The translations under genes were made by a program, and so were the position numbers. Source: Pseudomonas sp. RIT623 (lineage in GTDB: Bacteria; Pseudomonadota; Gammaproteobacteria; Pseudomonadales; Pseudomonadaceae). From it: DNA of 45,092 bases. Under the pieces are notes generated by a model, which did no database searches, had not been told where the DNA came from, and saw only the letters and a program-made list of their open reading frames with translations. This document shows, in pieces, positions 34,316 through 44,774 of the stretch. Within the stretch, counting starts at the first letter, position 1. Every line of letters starts with the position of its first letter. Location: positions 1-45,092 of the forward strand of contig NZ_SOZA01000040.1 of NCBI RefSeq assembly GCF_004519305.1, read 5' to 3'.

Positions 34316-35698
34316 TCAGATCACCCGTGAAAAACGTTGGCGGTTCTGCTGCGCCAGGTAGGCATCGAAGACCATGCACACCGAGCGTGCCAGCAGGCGC
34401 CCGGCCGGCAGGATGCGTATGCCCTGGGCGTCCAGGGTGATCAGGCCGTCGCGCTGCATGGCCTGCAACTGCGGCCAGAGATCGTTGAAGTAGCCGCGAA
34501 AATCAATGGTGAACGCCCGCTCGATTGGCTCGAAGTCCAGCTCGAAGTGGCAGATCAGTTGCTGGATGACGGCCCGGCGCAAGCGATCGTCCTGGTTGCA
34601 CAGCAGGCCGCGCTGGGTCGCCAGCTGGGCGGTGGAAAGGGTGTCCTGATAAGTGTTGAGGTCGCTGCTGTTCTGGCAGTAGAGGTCGCCGATCTGGCTG
34701 ATCGCCGACACGCCCAGGCCGATCAGGTCGCAATGGCCGTGGGTGGTGTAGCCCTGGAAGTTGCGTTGCAGGGTGCCTTCTTCCTGGGCGATGGCCAGTT
34801 CGTCGTCAGGCAGGGCGAAGTGGTCCATGCCGATGTAGCGGTAGCCAGCGGCGGTCAGTTGGTCGATGGTGGCGTGCAGCATTTCCAGCTTGGCCGCGGG
34901 TGCCGGCAGATCGTTGCTGTCGATGCGCCGCTGGGGCATGAAACGTTCGGGCAGGTGCGCGTAGTTGAATACCGACAAACGGTCGGGCTGCAGGCGGATG
35001 ACTTCCTCGACGGTCCGGGCGAAACCTTCCGGGGTCTGCTTGGGCAGGCCGTAGATCAGGTCGAGGTTGATCGAGCGGAACTGCAAGGTGCGCGCTGCCT
35101 CGATCAGGGTGCGGGTCTGCTCCAGGCTTTGCAGGCGGTTGACCGCGCGCTGCACGGCTGGGTCAAGGTCCTGCACGCCGAGGCTGACGCGGTTGAAGCC
35201 CAGTTCGCGCAACAGGCCCATGGTCGACCAATCGGCCTCGCGCGGGTCGATCTCGATGCCGTAGTCGCCGGAGTCGTCGTCCAGCAGGTTGAAGTGCTGG
35301 CGCAGGGTGGCCATCAGCTGGCGCAGTTCCACATGGCTGAGGAAGGTCGGCGTGCCACCGCCGAAGTGCAGCTGTTCAACAACTTGTTTAGGGTCGAGGT
35401 GGCAGGCGATCAGCTGGACTTCCTGCTCCAGGCGTTGCAGGTAGGGCGCGGCGCGGCCGCGATCCTTGGTGATGACCTTGTTGCAGGCGCAGTAGTAGCA
35501 AATGTTGGCGCAGAACGGCACGTGCACGTACAGCGACAGCGGACGGGTGGCGCGACGGCTCTCGCGCAGGGCGTGGAGCAGGTCGAACGAGCCCACTTCG
35601 CCGTGCAGTTGCACGGCGGTCGGATAGGAGGTGTAGCGTGGCCCGGCCAGATCGTAGCGACGAATCAGGTCGGCGTCCCAACGTAGGTCGTCGAGCAT
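34316..35698 (-). CDS. hemN: Oxygen-independent coproporphyrinogen III oxidase
   Basis: 460 aa radical-SAM enzyme that makes protoporphyrinogen IX without oxygen, supporting haem supply for cbb3 oxidase. The radical-SAM motif is HVPFCANICYYCACNK (CxxxCxxC plus the extra Cys typical of HemN). Other blocks: LHFGGGTPTFLS, GIEIDPREADWSTMGLL, GFNRVSLGVQD, DLIYGLPKQTPEGF, and YIGMDHFALPDDEL. Length matches the family. The promoter carries a perfect Anr box centred at -41.5 from the inferred start, pointing to direct activation by Anr. Confidence 0.96.
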   Translation of the reverse strand: MLDDLRWDADLIRRYDLAGPRYTSYPTAVQLHGEVGSFDLLHALRESRRATRPLSLYVHVPFCANICYYCACNKVITKDRGRAAPYLQRLEQEVQLIACHLDPKQVVEQLHFGGGTPTFLSHVELRQLMATLRQHFNLLDDDSGDYGIEIDPREADWSTMGLLRELGFNRVSLGVQDLDPAVQRAVNRLQSLEQTRTLIEAARTLQFRSINLDLIYGLPKQTPEGFARTVEEVIRLQPDRLSVFNYAHLPERFMPQRRIDSNDLPAPAAKLEMLHATIDQLTAAGYRYIGMDHFALPDDELAIAQEEGTLQRNFQGYTTHGHCDLIGLGVSAISQIGDLYCQNSSDLNTYQDTLSTAQLATQRGLLCNQDDRLRRAVIQQLICHFELDFEPIERAFTIDFRGYFNDLWPQLQAMQRDGLITLDAQGIRILPAGRLLARSVCMVFDAYLAQQNRQRFSRVI

Positions 35699-35732
35699 GT
35701 GGGTGGTCCCCGGATAGAGCTGCAGTGTCCGG

Positions 35733-35774
35733 AGTCTAGGGGCGTCTGTAGGAATCTGTGTTGATTTGTATCAA
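35733..35774 (-). promoter_or_regulatory. Anr-dependent class II promoter of hemN
   Basis: TTGAT-TTGT-ATCAA (35761-35774) is a perfect Anr/FNR site. Reading the minus strand, TAGACT (35738 to 35733) serves as -10, giving a start near 35726, so the box centre lies at about -41.5 as in class II FNR promoters. The hemN ATG is about 28 nt downstream. Confidence 0.85.
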
Positions 35775-35795
35775 GGGCAGTTGGCAGCCCTGTGA

Positions 35796-36479
35796 TCAGT
35801 GCCCCATCAGCCAGTGCTGATGCGGCCCGGGCAGGGTCCACAAGCCGAACAGAATCACCAGTACGCCCCCGGCCATGCGCACCCCGCGCTTGCGCAGCAG
35901 TTTGCTTACGCGCTCGGCGGCCAGCCCGGTGGCCAGCAGCACCGGCCAGGTGCCGACGCCGAAGGCCAGCATCAGCGCCGCGCTGTGCAGCGCATCGCCC
36001 TGGCTGGCCGCCCACAGCAGGGTGCTGTACACCAGGCCGCAGGGCAGCCAGCCCCACAGGGCGCCAAGCAGCAGGGCGCGGGGCAGGCTGGAGACCGGCA
36101 GCAGGCGCGTGGCCAGCGGTTGCACATGGCGCCACAGCCCGCGCCCCAGTGCCTCGATGTGGGTCAGGCCGCTCCACCAGCCCGCCAGGTACAGGCCCAT
36201 GGCAATCAGCAGCAATGCCGCCAGCACCCGCAGGCCGATCGCCAGCGGGCTGCTGGCCAGGGCCACCCCGGCCAGGCCCAGCAGCAGGCCGGCGCTGGCG
36301 TAACTGAGGATGCGCCCGAGGTTGTAGGCCAGCAGCAGGCGCAGGCGCTTGCCGCGTTGCTCGGGGGGGATGGCCAGGGTCAGGGCGCCCATCAGGCCAC
36401 CGCACATGCCCAGGCAATGGCCGCCGCCGAGTAGGCCGAGCACCAGCGCCGAGCCAAGCAGGGGGATCAGTTCAGGCAC
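35796..36479 (-). CDS. SafE/TauE-like (UreH domain) membrane protein, cco-linked
   Basis: 227 aa with about six membrane segments. The family motifs are GGGHCLGMCGGLMGALT near the N terminus and WGWLPCGLVYSTLLWA in the middle, each with Cys/His residues inside a membrane helix, as in DsbD/CcdA-type and copper-linked relatives. It overlaps ccoS by eight bases and closes the ccoGHIS series, suggesting a part in cbb3 oxidase maturation, perhaps copper or thiol handling. That role is inference from position; homologues are often just called sulfite exporter family. Confidence 0.85.
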   Translation of the reverse strand: MPELIPLLGSALVLGLLGGGHCLGMCGGLMGALTLAIPPEQRGKRLRLLLAYNLGRILSYASAGLLLGLAGVALASSPLAIGLRVLAALLLIAMGLYLAGWWSGLTHIEALGRGLWRHVQPLATRLLPVSSLPRALLLGALWGWLPCGLVYSTLLWAASQGDALHSAALMLAFGVGTWPVLLATGLAAERVSKLLRKRGVRMAGGVLVILFGLWTLPGPHQHWLMGH

Positions 36480-36684
36480 GCGGGGCCGGTTCCTGGTCGT
36501 CAGGCTTGGCTTCGTCGTGCTTCACGGCGGCCTGGTGACGCGGGTCCTGGTCGTCGAACAGGATGCTGTGGGCCGGGCCTTCGAGGTCGTCGTACTGGCC
36601 GCTGTCCACTGCCCAGAAGAAGATGTACACGGCGACGCCGACCAACAGCAGGGCGGCGGGGATCATCACGTAGAGGGCGGGCAT
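36472..36684 (-). CDS. ccoS: cbb3 oxidase assembly protein CcoS
   Basis: 70 aa. One N-terminal membrane segment (MPALYVMIPAALLLVGVAVY), the conserved FFWAVDSGQYDDLEGPA and the block ILFDDQDP, then a charged tail. CcoS is needed to insert cofactors (haem, copper) into CcoN. It overlaps the ccoI stop by 19 bases upstream and the SafE-like gene by 8 bases downstream, so translation is probably coupled. An alternative start six residues later (MIPAALL) is possible. Confidence 0.92.
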   Translation of the reverse strand: MPALYVMIPAALLLVGVAVYIFFWAVDSGQYDDLEGPAHSILFDDQDPRHQAAVKHDEAKPDDQEPAPRA

Positions 36685-39137
36685 AGCGGTTTCCTTTCAG
36701 GCGACGGCGGCGTCTCGGCAGGCGCCTCGGCCGCGGCGGGCAGCCGGGTCAGGCGCAGGGCATTGAGCACCACGATCAGCGAGCTGACCGACATGCCGAT
36801 CGCCGCCCATACCGGGGTGATCCAGCCGAGCGCGGCGAACGGCAACATGAGGCCATTGTACAGGGTCGCCCAGAGCAGGTTCTCGACAATGTTGCGGCGG
36901 GTGCGCCGGGCCAGGTCGAAGGCCTGCACCAGCGCTTGCAGGCGGTTGGACAGCAGCACCGCGTCCGCGCTGGTCTTGGCAAGGTCGGTGGCGCTGCCCA
37001 TGGCGATGCTGATGTCGGCGGCGGCCAGCACCGGCACATCGTTGACTCCGTCGCCCAGCATCAGCACCTTGCGACCCTCTGCCTGCAGGGCTTTCAGGCG
37101 GGCGAGCTTGTCGTCCGGGCGCAGGCCGCCGACGGCCTGGTCGATGCCCAGTTGCGCGGCCACCTCGGCGACCATTGGCGAGCTGTCGCCGGACAGCAGC
37201 AGGGTCTGCCAGCCACGCGCCTTGCAGGCGGTCACCAGGTCGGCGGCATCGTCGCGCAGGCGGTCGTCCAGGGCGAACCAGGCCAGTGGCCCCTGACGAT
37301 CGCCCAGCAGCAGCCATTGGCCGCGCGGTTCGGGTACGGCGGGCACCTCGGCACCGCTCAGGGCGCAGACGAAGGTGGCCTGGCCAATGCGCAGGCGCTG
37401 GCCGTCCATGTCACCTTCCAGGCCCAGCCCCGGCACCGCATTGACCCCCTCGGCGGGCCGCGCGGCGCGGCCGAAGGCGCGGGCGATCGGGTGTTCGGAG
37501 CGGTTCTCCAGGGCGGCGGCCAGGGCCAGGCAGCTGTCGCTGTCCAGGCGCCCCAGCGGGCGCACGCTACGCAGTGCCAGGCGGCCTTCGGTGAGGGTGC
37601 CGGTTTTGTCGAAAATCACTGTGTCGATCTGGTTCATGCCCTCCAGCACGTGGCCGCGGGTCACCAGCAGGCCTAGTTTGTGCAGGGTGCCGGTGGCGGC
37701 GGTGAGGGCGGTCGGGGTGGCCAGCGACAGTGCGCATGGGCAGGTGGCGACCAGCATGGCCAGGACGATCCAGAACGCCCGGGGCGCATCGAGTTGCCAC
37801 CACGCCAGGCCGATGAGCGCCGCCGCCACCAGGGTGAACAGCAGAAACCACTGCGAGGCGCGGTCGGCGATCTCGGCCAGGCGCGGTTTTTCCGACTGGG
37901 CGCGTTCGAGCAGGCGCACGATGGCCGACAGTCGCGAGTCATGGCCCAGGGCCTGGACTTCCACTGTGAGCGTGCTCTCGACGTTGAGGGTGCCGCCAGT
38001 GACGCGGTCGCCGGCCTGGCGAGGCAAGGGCAGGTATTCGCCGGTCAGCAGCGACTCATCGACGCTGGAGCGACCGTCGACGATGCGCCCGTCGGCGGGA
38101 ATCACCGCGCCGGGCAGCACCTGCACGCGGTCGCCACACTGCAACTCGCCGAGCAGGATGCGTTCGGCCTGGCCGTCGGTCGTCACCCGCAGACACGAGG
38201 CCGGCAGCAGGTTGACCAACTGCGCGGTGGCTGCCGCGGTGCGTTCGCGGGCGCGGCGTTCGAGGTAGCGCCCGGTGAGCAGGAACAGCGCGAACATGCC
38301 CACGGTATCGAAGTACAGCTCGCCACTGCCGGTGATCGCGGTCCAGATGCCGGCGCAGTAGGCCAGGGCGATGGCCAGTGACACCGAGACATCCATGGTC
38401 AGGTGGCGGGTGCGCAGGTCGCGGGCGGCGCCCTTGAAGAACGGCGCGCAGCTGTAGAACACGATGGGGGTGGTGAGGAACAGCGCGACCCAGCGCAGGA
38501 TGGTGTGCATCTCTGGCGACAGGTCGATGTTGAATTCCGGCCAGGTGGCCATGGTCGCCATCATCGCCTGGAACCACAGCAGGCCGGCCACGCCGAGGCG
38601 GCGCAAGGCGCCGCGGTTTTCCCGGGCCAGCTGTTCGGCAGCCTGGTCGGGCTGGTAGGGGTGGGCGGCGTAGCCGATCTGGCGCAGCTCGGCGAGCAGC
38701 CTGGACAGTGGCAACTGGCTGTCGGCCCAGGTGACCAGCAGGCGGTGGTTGGACAGGTTCAGGCGGGCTTCGGCGACGCCGGGCAGGTTGCGCAGGTGCT
38801 TCTCGATCAGCCAGCCACAAGCAGCGCAACTGATGCCTTCGACCAGCAGCGTGGCTTCGGCCAGTTCGCCCTCGTGACGGACGAAGTTGCGTTGCACGTC
38901 GTCGCGGTCGTACAGCGCCAGTTCATCCTGCAGTTGGCGCGGCAGGGCCTCGGGGTTGGCGCTGGTGTCGCTGCGGTGCTGGTAGTAGTGCTCCAGGCCC
39001 CCGGCGACGATGGACTCGGCCACCGCCTGGCAGCCAGGGCAGCAGAATGCCCGCGGCGCGCCGAGCACCACGGCGGTGAAGCGGCTGCCGGCGGGGACGG
39101 GCAGGGCGCAGTGGTAGCAGGGGGTGGGTTGGGTCAT
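36666..39137 (-). CDS. ccoI: Copper-transporting P1B-ATPase CcoI
   Basis: 823 aa. Moves copper across the inner membrane for the Cu-B site of cbb3 oxidase. The N-terminal Cys-rich segment (CYHC 7-10, CCPGC 32-36) precedes a heavy-metal domain GISCAACGW (Cys 104, 107). Later come the actuator TGE (LLTGEYLPL), the membrane CPC (ATCPCALSLATPTALT), phosphorylation DKTGTLTEG, the HP motif (SEHPIARAF) and hinge MLGDGVNDVPVL. The extended CxxC-rich N terminus is typical of FixI/CcoI rather than CopA. A REP pair separates it from ccoH. Confidence 0.95.
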   Translation of the reverse strand: MTQPTPCYHCALPVPAGSRFTAVVLGAPRAFCCPGCQAVAESIVAGGLEHYYQHRSDTSANPEALPRQLQDELALYDRDDVQRNFVRHEGELAEATLLVEGISCAACGWLIEKHLRNLPGVAEARLNLSNHRLLVTWADSQLPLSRLLAELRQIGYAAHPYQPDQAAEQLARENRGALRRLGVAGLLWFQAMMATMATWPEFNIDLSPEMHTILRWVALFLTTPIVFYSCAPFFKGAARDLRTRHLTMDVSVSLAIALAYCAGIWTAITGSGELYFDTVGMFALFLLTGRYLERRARERTAAATAQLVNLLPASCLRVTTDGQAERILLGELQCGDRVQVLPGAVIPADGRIVDGRSSVDESLLTGEYLPLPRQAGDRVTGGTLNVESTLTVEVQALGHDSRLSAIVRLLERAQSEKPRLAEIADRASQWFLLFTLVAAALIGLAWWQLDAPRAFWIVLAMLVATCPCALSLATPTALTAATGTLHKLGLLVTRGHVLEGMNQIDTVIFDKTGTLTEGRLALRSVRPLGRLDSDSCLALAAALENRSEHPIARAFGRAARPAEGVNAVPGLGLEGDMDGQRLRIGQATFVCALSGAEVPAVPEPRGQWLLLGDRQGPLAWFALDDRLRDDAADLVTACKARGWQTLLLSGDSSPMVAEVAAQLGIDQAVGGLRPDDKLARLKALQAEGRKVLMLGDGVNDVPVLAAADISIAMGSATDLAKTSADAVLLSNRLQALVQAFDLARRTRRNIVENLLWATLYNGLMLPFAALGWITPVWAAIGMSVSSLIVVLNALRLTRLPAAAEAPAETPPSPERKPLCPPST

Positions 39138-39182
39138 TTTGGTGCGGTCTAGTATTTTGAGATTGTCGGGGCCGCTTTGCAG

Positions 39183-39256
39183 CCCTTTCGCGACACAAGG
39201 CCGCTCCTACAGGGGATCGCGTGTCCCTGTAGGAGCGGCCTTGTGTCGCGAAAGGG
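39183..39256. repeat. Perfect 32-bp inverted REP pair between ccoH and ccoI
   Basis: Arms 39183-39214 and 39225-39256 are exact inverse copies over 32 bp with a 10-bp spacer (GATCGCGTGT). The arm begins CCCTTTCGCGACACAAGG and ends in CTCCTACAGGG. It lies within the 148-bp gap of an otherwise continuous minus-strand operon and would form a very stable RNA hairpin. Confidence 0.9.
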
Positions 39257-39285
39257 GCGCAAGGCGCCCCCAGCGGTACGGCGAC

Positions 39286-39816
39286 TCATTGCTGATGCTC
39301 GGCACCTTGCAACGCCTCGTCCCCCAGCTGCAAGGTCACCCCATGCTCGACCTTCTCTTCCTCGAACAGCCGCCACACATGGTCGTCCTGGCTGCCCAGC
39401 AATTCGACGAAGCGCCGCCCCTGGACCTTGTCGTCGAGTTGGCCGACATAGCGCCCCGGTTCGCTGCGCGCCAGCGGGACCTTGCGGTCCTTGTCCGGCT
39501 GGGTCGGCGAGATCAGGTTCAGTTCCAGCGTCTGCGGGTCGCTGTTGCCGGTCAGGCGCACTTCGACCTCGCCGGTCAGCTCGTCCAGGTGCACGCTGGC
39601 CTTGAGGTTGAGGGCCTGGGCCAGCAGTTCGCGGTCCAGCGAGCGGTTGATGCCCTTGCCGGCCTCGTAGTAGTTGTCGTTGACCAGGTTGTCCGGGTTG
39701 CGCACAGCGATGCTGACCATGGTCAGGCTCAGGCACACCGAGGTGGCCAGGATACCGATGATGATCCAGGGCCAGAGGTGCTTGTACCAGGGGCTGGCGG
39801 CGGTGGCGGCAGGCAT
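39286..39816 (-). CDS. ccoH: cbb3 oxidase assembly protein CcoH (FixH)
   Basis: 176 aa. One N-terminal membrane helix (WPWIIIGILATSVCLSLTMV) then a periplasmic domain with the FixH block NLVNDNYYEAGKGINRSLDR and a beta-rich C-terminal part (ELLGSQDDHVWRLF). CcoH helps CcoN and CcoP come together during assembly. It lies 15 bp after the ccoG stop on the same strand. Its own stop is followed by the REP pair. Confidence 0.93.
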   Translation of the reverse strand: MPAATAASPWYKHLWPWIIIGILATSVCLSLTMVSIAVRNPDNLVNDNYYEAGKGINRSLDRELLAQALNLKASVHLDELTGEVEVRLTGNSDPQTLELNLISPTQPDKDRKVPLARSEPGRYVGQLDDKVQGRRFVELLGSQDDHVWRLFEEEKVEHGVTLQLGDEALQGAEHQQ

Positions 39817-39831
39817 TGTCGAAATTCTCTC

Positions 39832-41247
<1,416 letters not shown>

Positions 41248-41422
41248 CATCAAGTCCCACGGCAGTGGAGAAATGCCGCGACCAGTGCTTGCCGGCCGCA
41301 GTCTCGCGCGTTCTGCTAGCGCTCTGCGGCCCATGATACGCCTGTGATGGCGCGCGCGGGTCGTGCTGCGACACTTAGTCGCGTTGGGTTCTCGGCGTGA
41401 ATCGTGTTATGGCGAGTGTCAA

Positions 41423-41436
41423 TTGATCCAGGTCAG
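41423..41436 (-). promoter_or_regulatory. Imperfect Anr box upstream of ccoG
   Basis: TTGAT-CCAG-GTCAG matches TTGAT-N4-ATCAA at 8 of 10 conserved bases (one perfect half). It lies about 175 bp upstream of the ccoG start in the ccoP-ccoG gap, the only candidate regulatory site noticed there. Confidence 0.4.
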
Positions 41437-41466
41437 TCGCGGCTGTTTTTGCTGGCGCTGAAACAG

Positions 41467-41539
41467 CCGTGGGAGCGGGGTTGCCTCGCGATGGTGGCGT
41501 CAGCCTGGCGACCATCGCGGGGCAAGCCCGCTCCCACGG
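41467..41539. repeat. Inverted GC-rich repeat pair after ccoP
   Basis: CCGTGGGAGCGGGGTTGCCT... (from 41467) and its near-inverse ending GCAAGCCCGCTCCCACGG (to 41539), with a 14-bp spacer. It starts 8 bp past the ccoP stop on the minus strand and so probably ends or protects the ccoNOQP mRNA. Confidence 0.8.
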
Positions 41540-41546
41540 TTGCGCA

Positions 41547-42530
41547 TCACTCGGTTTGTGGGGCCTGCTGTTGTTCCTGGTGCGACAGGCTGTAGACATA
41601 GGCCGCCAGCAGGTGGACCTTGTCGTTGCCCTGCATCTGCGCCTGGGCCGGCATCTGGCCTTGGCGGCCATAGCGGATGGTCTGTTGCAGTTGGGCGAAG
41701 CTCGAGCCGTAGATGAACGCCTGCGGGTGGGTCAGGTTGGGCGCGCCCATGGCCGGGGTGCCCTTGCCTTCGGGGCCGTGGCAGGCCACGCAGTTGCTGG
41801 CGAAGATCTGCTGGCCCTTGACCGGATCGGCCTTGGCGTCTTCGGGCAGCTTGCGGCCATCGAGGTTGCTCAGCACGAAGGCGGCCACGTCGGCCACGCC
41901 CTGCTCGCCAATCACCGTGGCCCAGCCCGGCATCACCCCGTGGCGACCATTCATGATGGTGGTCTTGATGGTCTCTGGTTCACCGCCCCAGCGCCAGTCG
42001 TTGTCGGTCAGGTTGGGGAAGCCGTAGGCGCCGCGGGCATCGGAGCCGTGGCACACCGAGCAGTTGGAGGCGAACAGTCGCGCGCCCATCTTCAGCGCCT
42101 GTGGATCCTTGGCCACTTCCTCCAGCGGCATGGCGGCGAACCTGGCGAAGATCGGCCCGAAGCGGGCGTCGGCCTTGGCCATCTCCTTTTCCCACTCGTG
42201 CACGCCGGTCCAACCGGCCTGGCCGTTGCTGAACTCGGTCTGCTTGTCGTTATCCAGGTAGGCGTAGCCCGGCAAGATGCCTTTCCAGTTACCCAGGCCG
42301 GGGTAGAGCACCAGGTAGCCGAGGGCGAAGACGACGGTGCCGACGAACAGCCAGAACCACCATTTCGGCAGCGGGTTGTCGTACTCCTCGATGCCGTCGA
42401 AGGCGTGGCCGACGGTTTCGTCGGTGATTTCCTCGCGCTGGCCCTTGCGGGTCGACAGCAGCAGCCAGGTCAAGGCGAAGATGGTGCCCAGGGTCAGGAC
42501 GCTGACGTACAGACTCCAGAAGGTTGTCAT
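41547..42530 (-). CDS. ccoP: cbb3 cytochrome c oxidase subunit III, dihaem CcoP
   Basis: 327 aa. Two N-terminal membrane helices (residues about 5-25 and 58-78: WWFWLFVGTVVFALGYLVLY), then two cytochrome c domains with CSVCH and CVACH haem sites, each followed by a Met ligand (GVMPGW; GQMPAQ). It receives electrons from cytochrome c4/c5 and passes them to CcoO. Its ATG overlaps the ccoQ stop (ATGA). Last gene of ccoNOQP. Confidence 0.96.
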   Translation of the reverse strand: MTTFWSLYVSVLTLGTIFALTWLLLSTRKGQREEITDETVGHAFDGIEEYDNPLPKWWFWLFVGTVVFALGYLVLYPGLGNWKGILPGYAYLDNDKQTEFSNGQAGWTGVHEWEKEMAKADARFGPIFARFAAMPLEEVAKDPQALKMGARLFASNCSVCHGSDARGAYGFPNLTDNDWRWGGEPETIKTTIMNGRHGVMPGWATVIGEQGVADVAAFVLSNLDGRKLPEDAKADPVKGQQIFASNCVACHGPEGKGTPAMGAPNLTHPQAFIYGSSFAQLQQTIRYGRQGQMPAQAQMQGNDKVHLLAAYVYSLSHQEQQQAPQTE

Positions 42531-42721
42531 TGTTGTTTGCTCCCAGAAGCTCGTGCTTGCTCGAGGTGCCGGATGGCCTCGGGATCGTCGGCGAACGGCA
42601 ATTGCGTCGCTTCATCGAAATCCTTCTTGCGCCGTGGGCTGAACACCCACAACGCCAGGCCCACGAAGGCCACCAGCACCAGCGCGGTGCCCAGACCGCG
42701 AATCATCCCGATATCCATCAT
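42527..42721 (-). CDS. ccoQ: cbb3 oxidase subunit IV CcoQ
   Basis: 64 aa from ATG 42721 (MMDIGMIRGLGTAL); the next ATG (42718) would give 63 aa. One membrane helix (LGTALVLVAFVGLALWVF), then SPRRKKDFDEATQLPFADDP, the standard CcoQ tail. It stabilises the oxidase complex. It begins 2 bp after the ccoO stop and overlaps ccoP by four bases. Confidence 0.93.
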   Translation of the reverse strand: MMDIGMIRGLGTALVLVAFVGLALWVFSPRRKKDFDEATQLPFADDPEAIRHLEQARASGSKQQ

Positions 42722-42723
42722 GG

Positions 42724-43331
42724 TCACCGTTTGCTCTTGATGAGGGTGCCAAGGCCTTGCAGGTACGCCACGATGGCGTCCATCTCGGTCTTGCCCTTGA
42801 CTGCGTCCTTGGCACCGGCGATGTCTTCGTCGGTGTAGGGCACGCCAAGCGTGCGCAGCACTTCCATCTTCTTCGCGGTGTCCTTGCCGTCGAGCTTGTG
42901 CTCGACCAGCCAGGGGTAGGACGGCATCTTCGACTCCGGTACCACGTTGCGCGGGTTGTACAGGTGCGCGCGGTGCCAGTCGTCCGAGTAGCGGCCGCCG
43001 ACGCGGGCCAGGTCCGGCCCGGTGCGCTTGGAACCCCACAGGAACGGGTGGTCCCACACGCTCTCGCCGGCCACCGAGTAGTGGCCGTAGCGTTCGGTTT
43101 CGGCGCGGAACGGGCGAATCATCTGCGAGTGGCAGCCTACGCAGCCTTCGCGGATGTAGATGTCGCGGCCCTCGAGCTCCAGCGCGGTGCGCGGCTTCAT
43201 GCCTTCGACCGGTTTGTTGGTGACGTCCTGGAAAAACAGCGGGACGATTTGCGTAAGGCCACCGATGCTCACCGCGATGACCATGAAGAAGGCCATCAGG
43301 CCAATGTTCTTCTCGACTGCTTCGTGCTTCA

Positions 43332-43332
<1 letters not shown>
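42724..43332 (-). CDS. ccoO: cbb3 oxidase subunit II, monohaem CcoO
   Basis: 202 aa. One N-terminal membrane helix (NIGLMAFFMVIAVSIGGLTQ) and a periplasmic cytochrome c domain with haem site EGCVGCHSQMIRPF and Met ligand in SKMPSYPWL. It relays electrons from CcoP to CcoN. Its ATG overlaps the ccoN stop by one base (TGATG). Confidence 0.97.
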
Positions 43333-44774
<1,442 letters not shown>

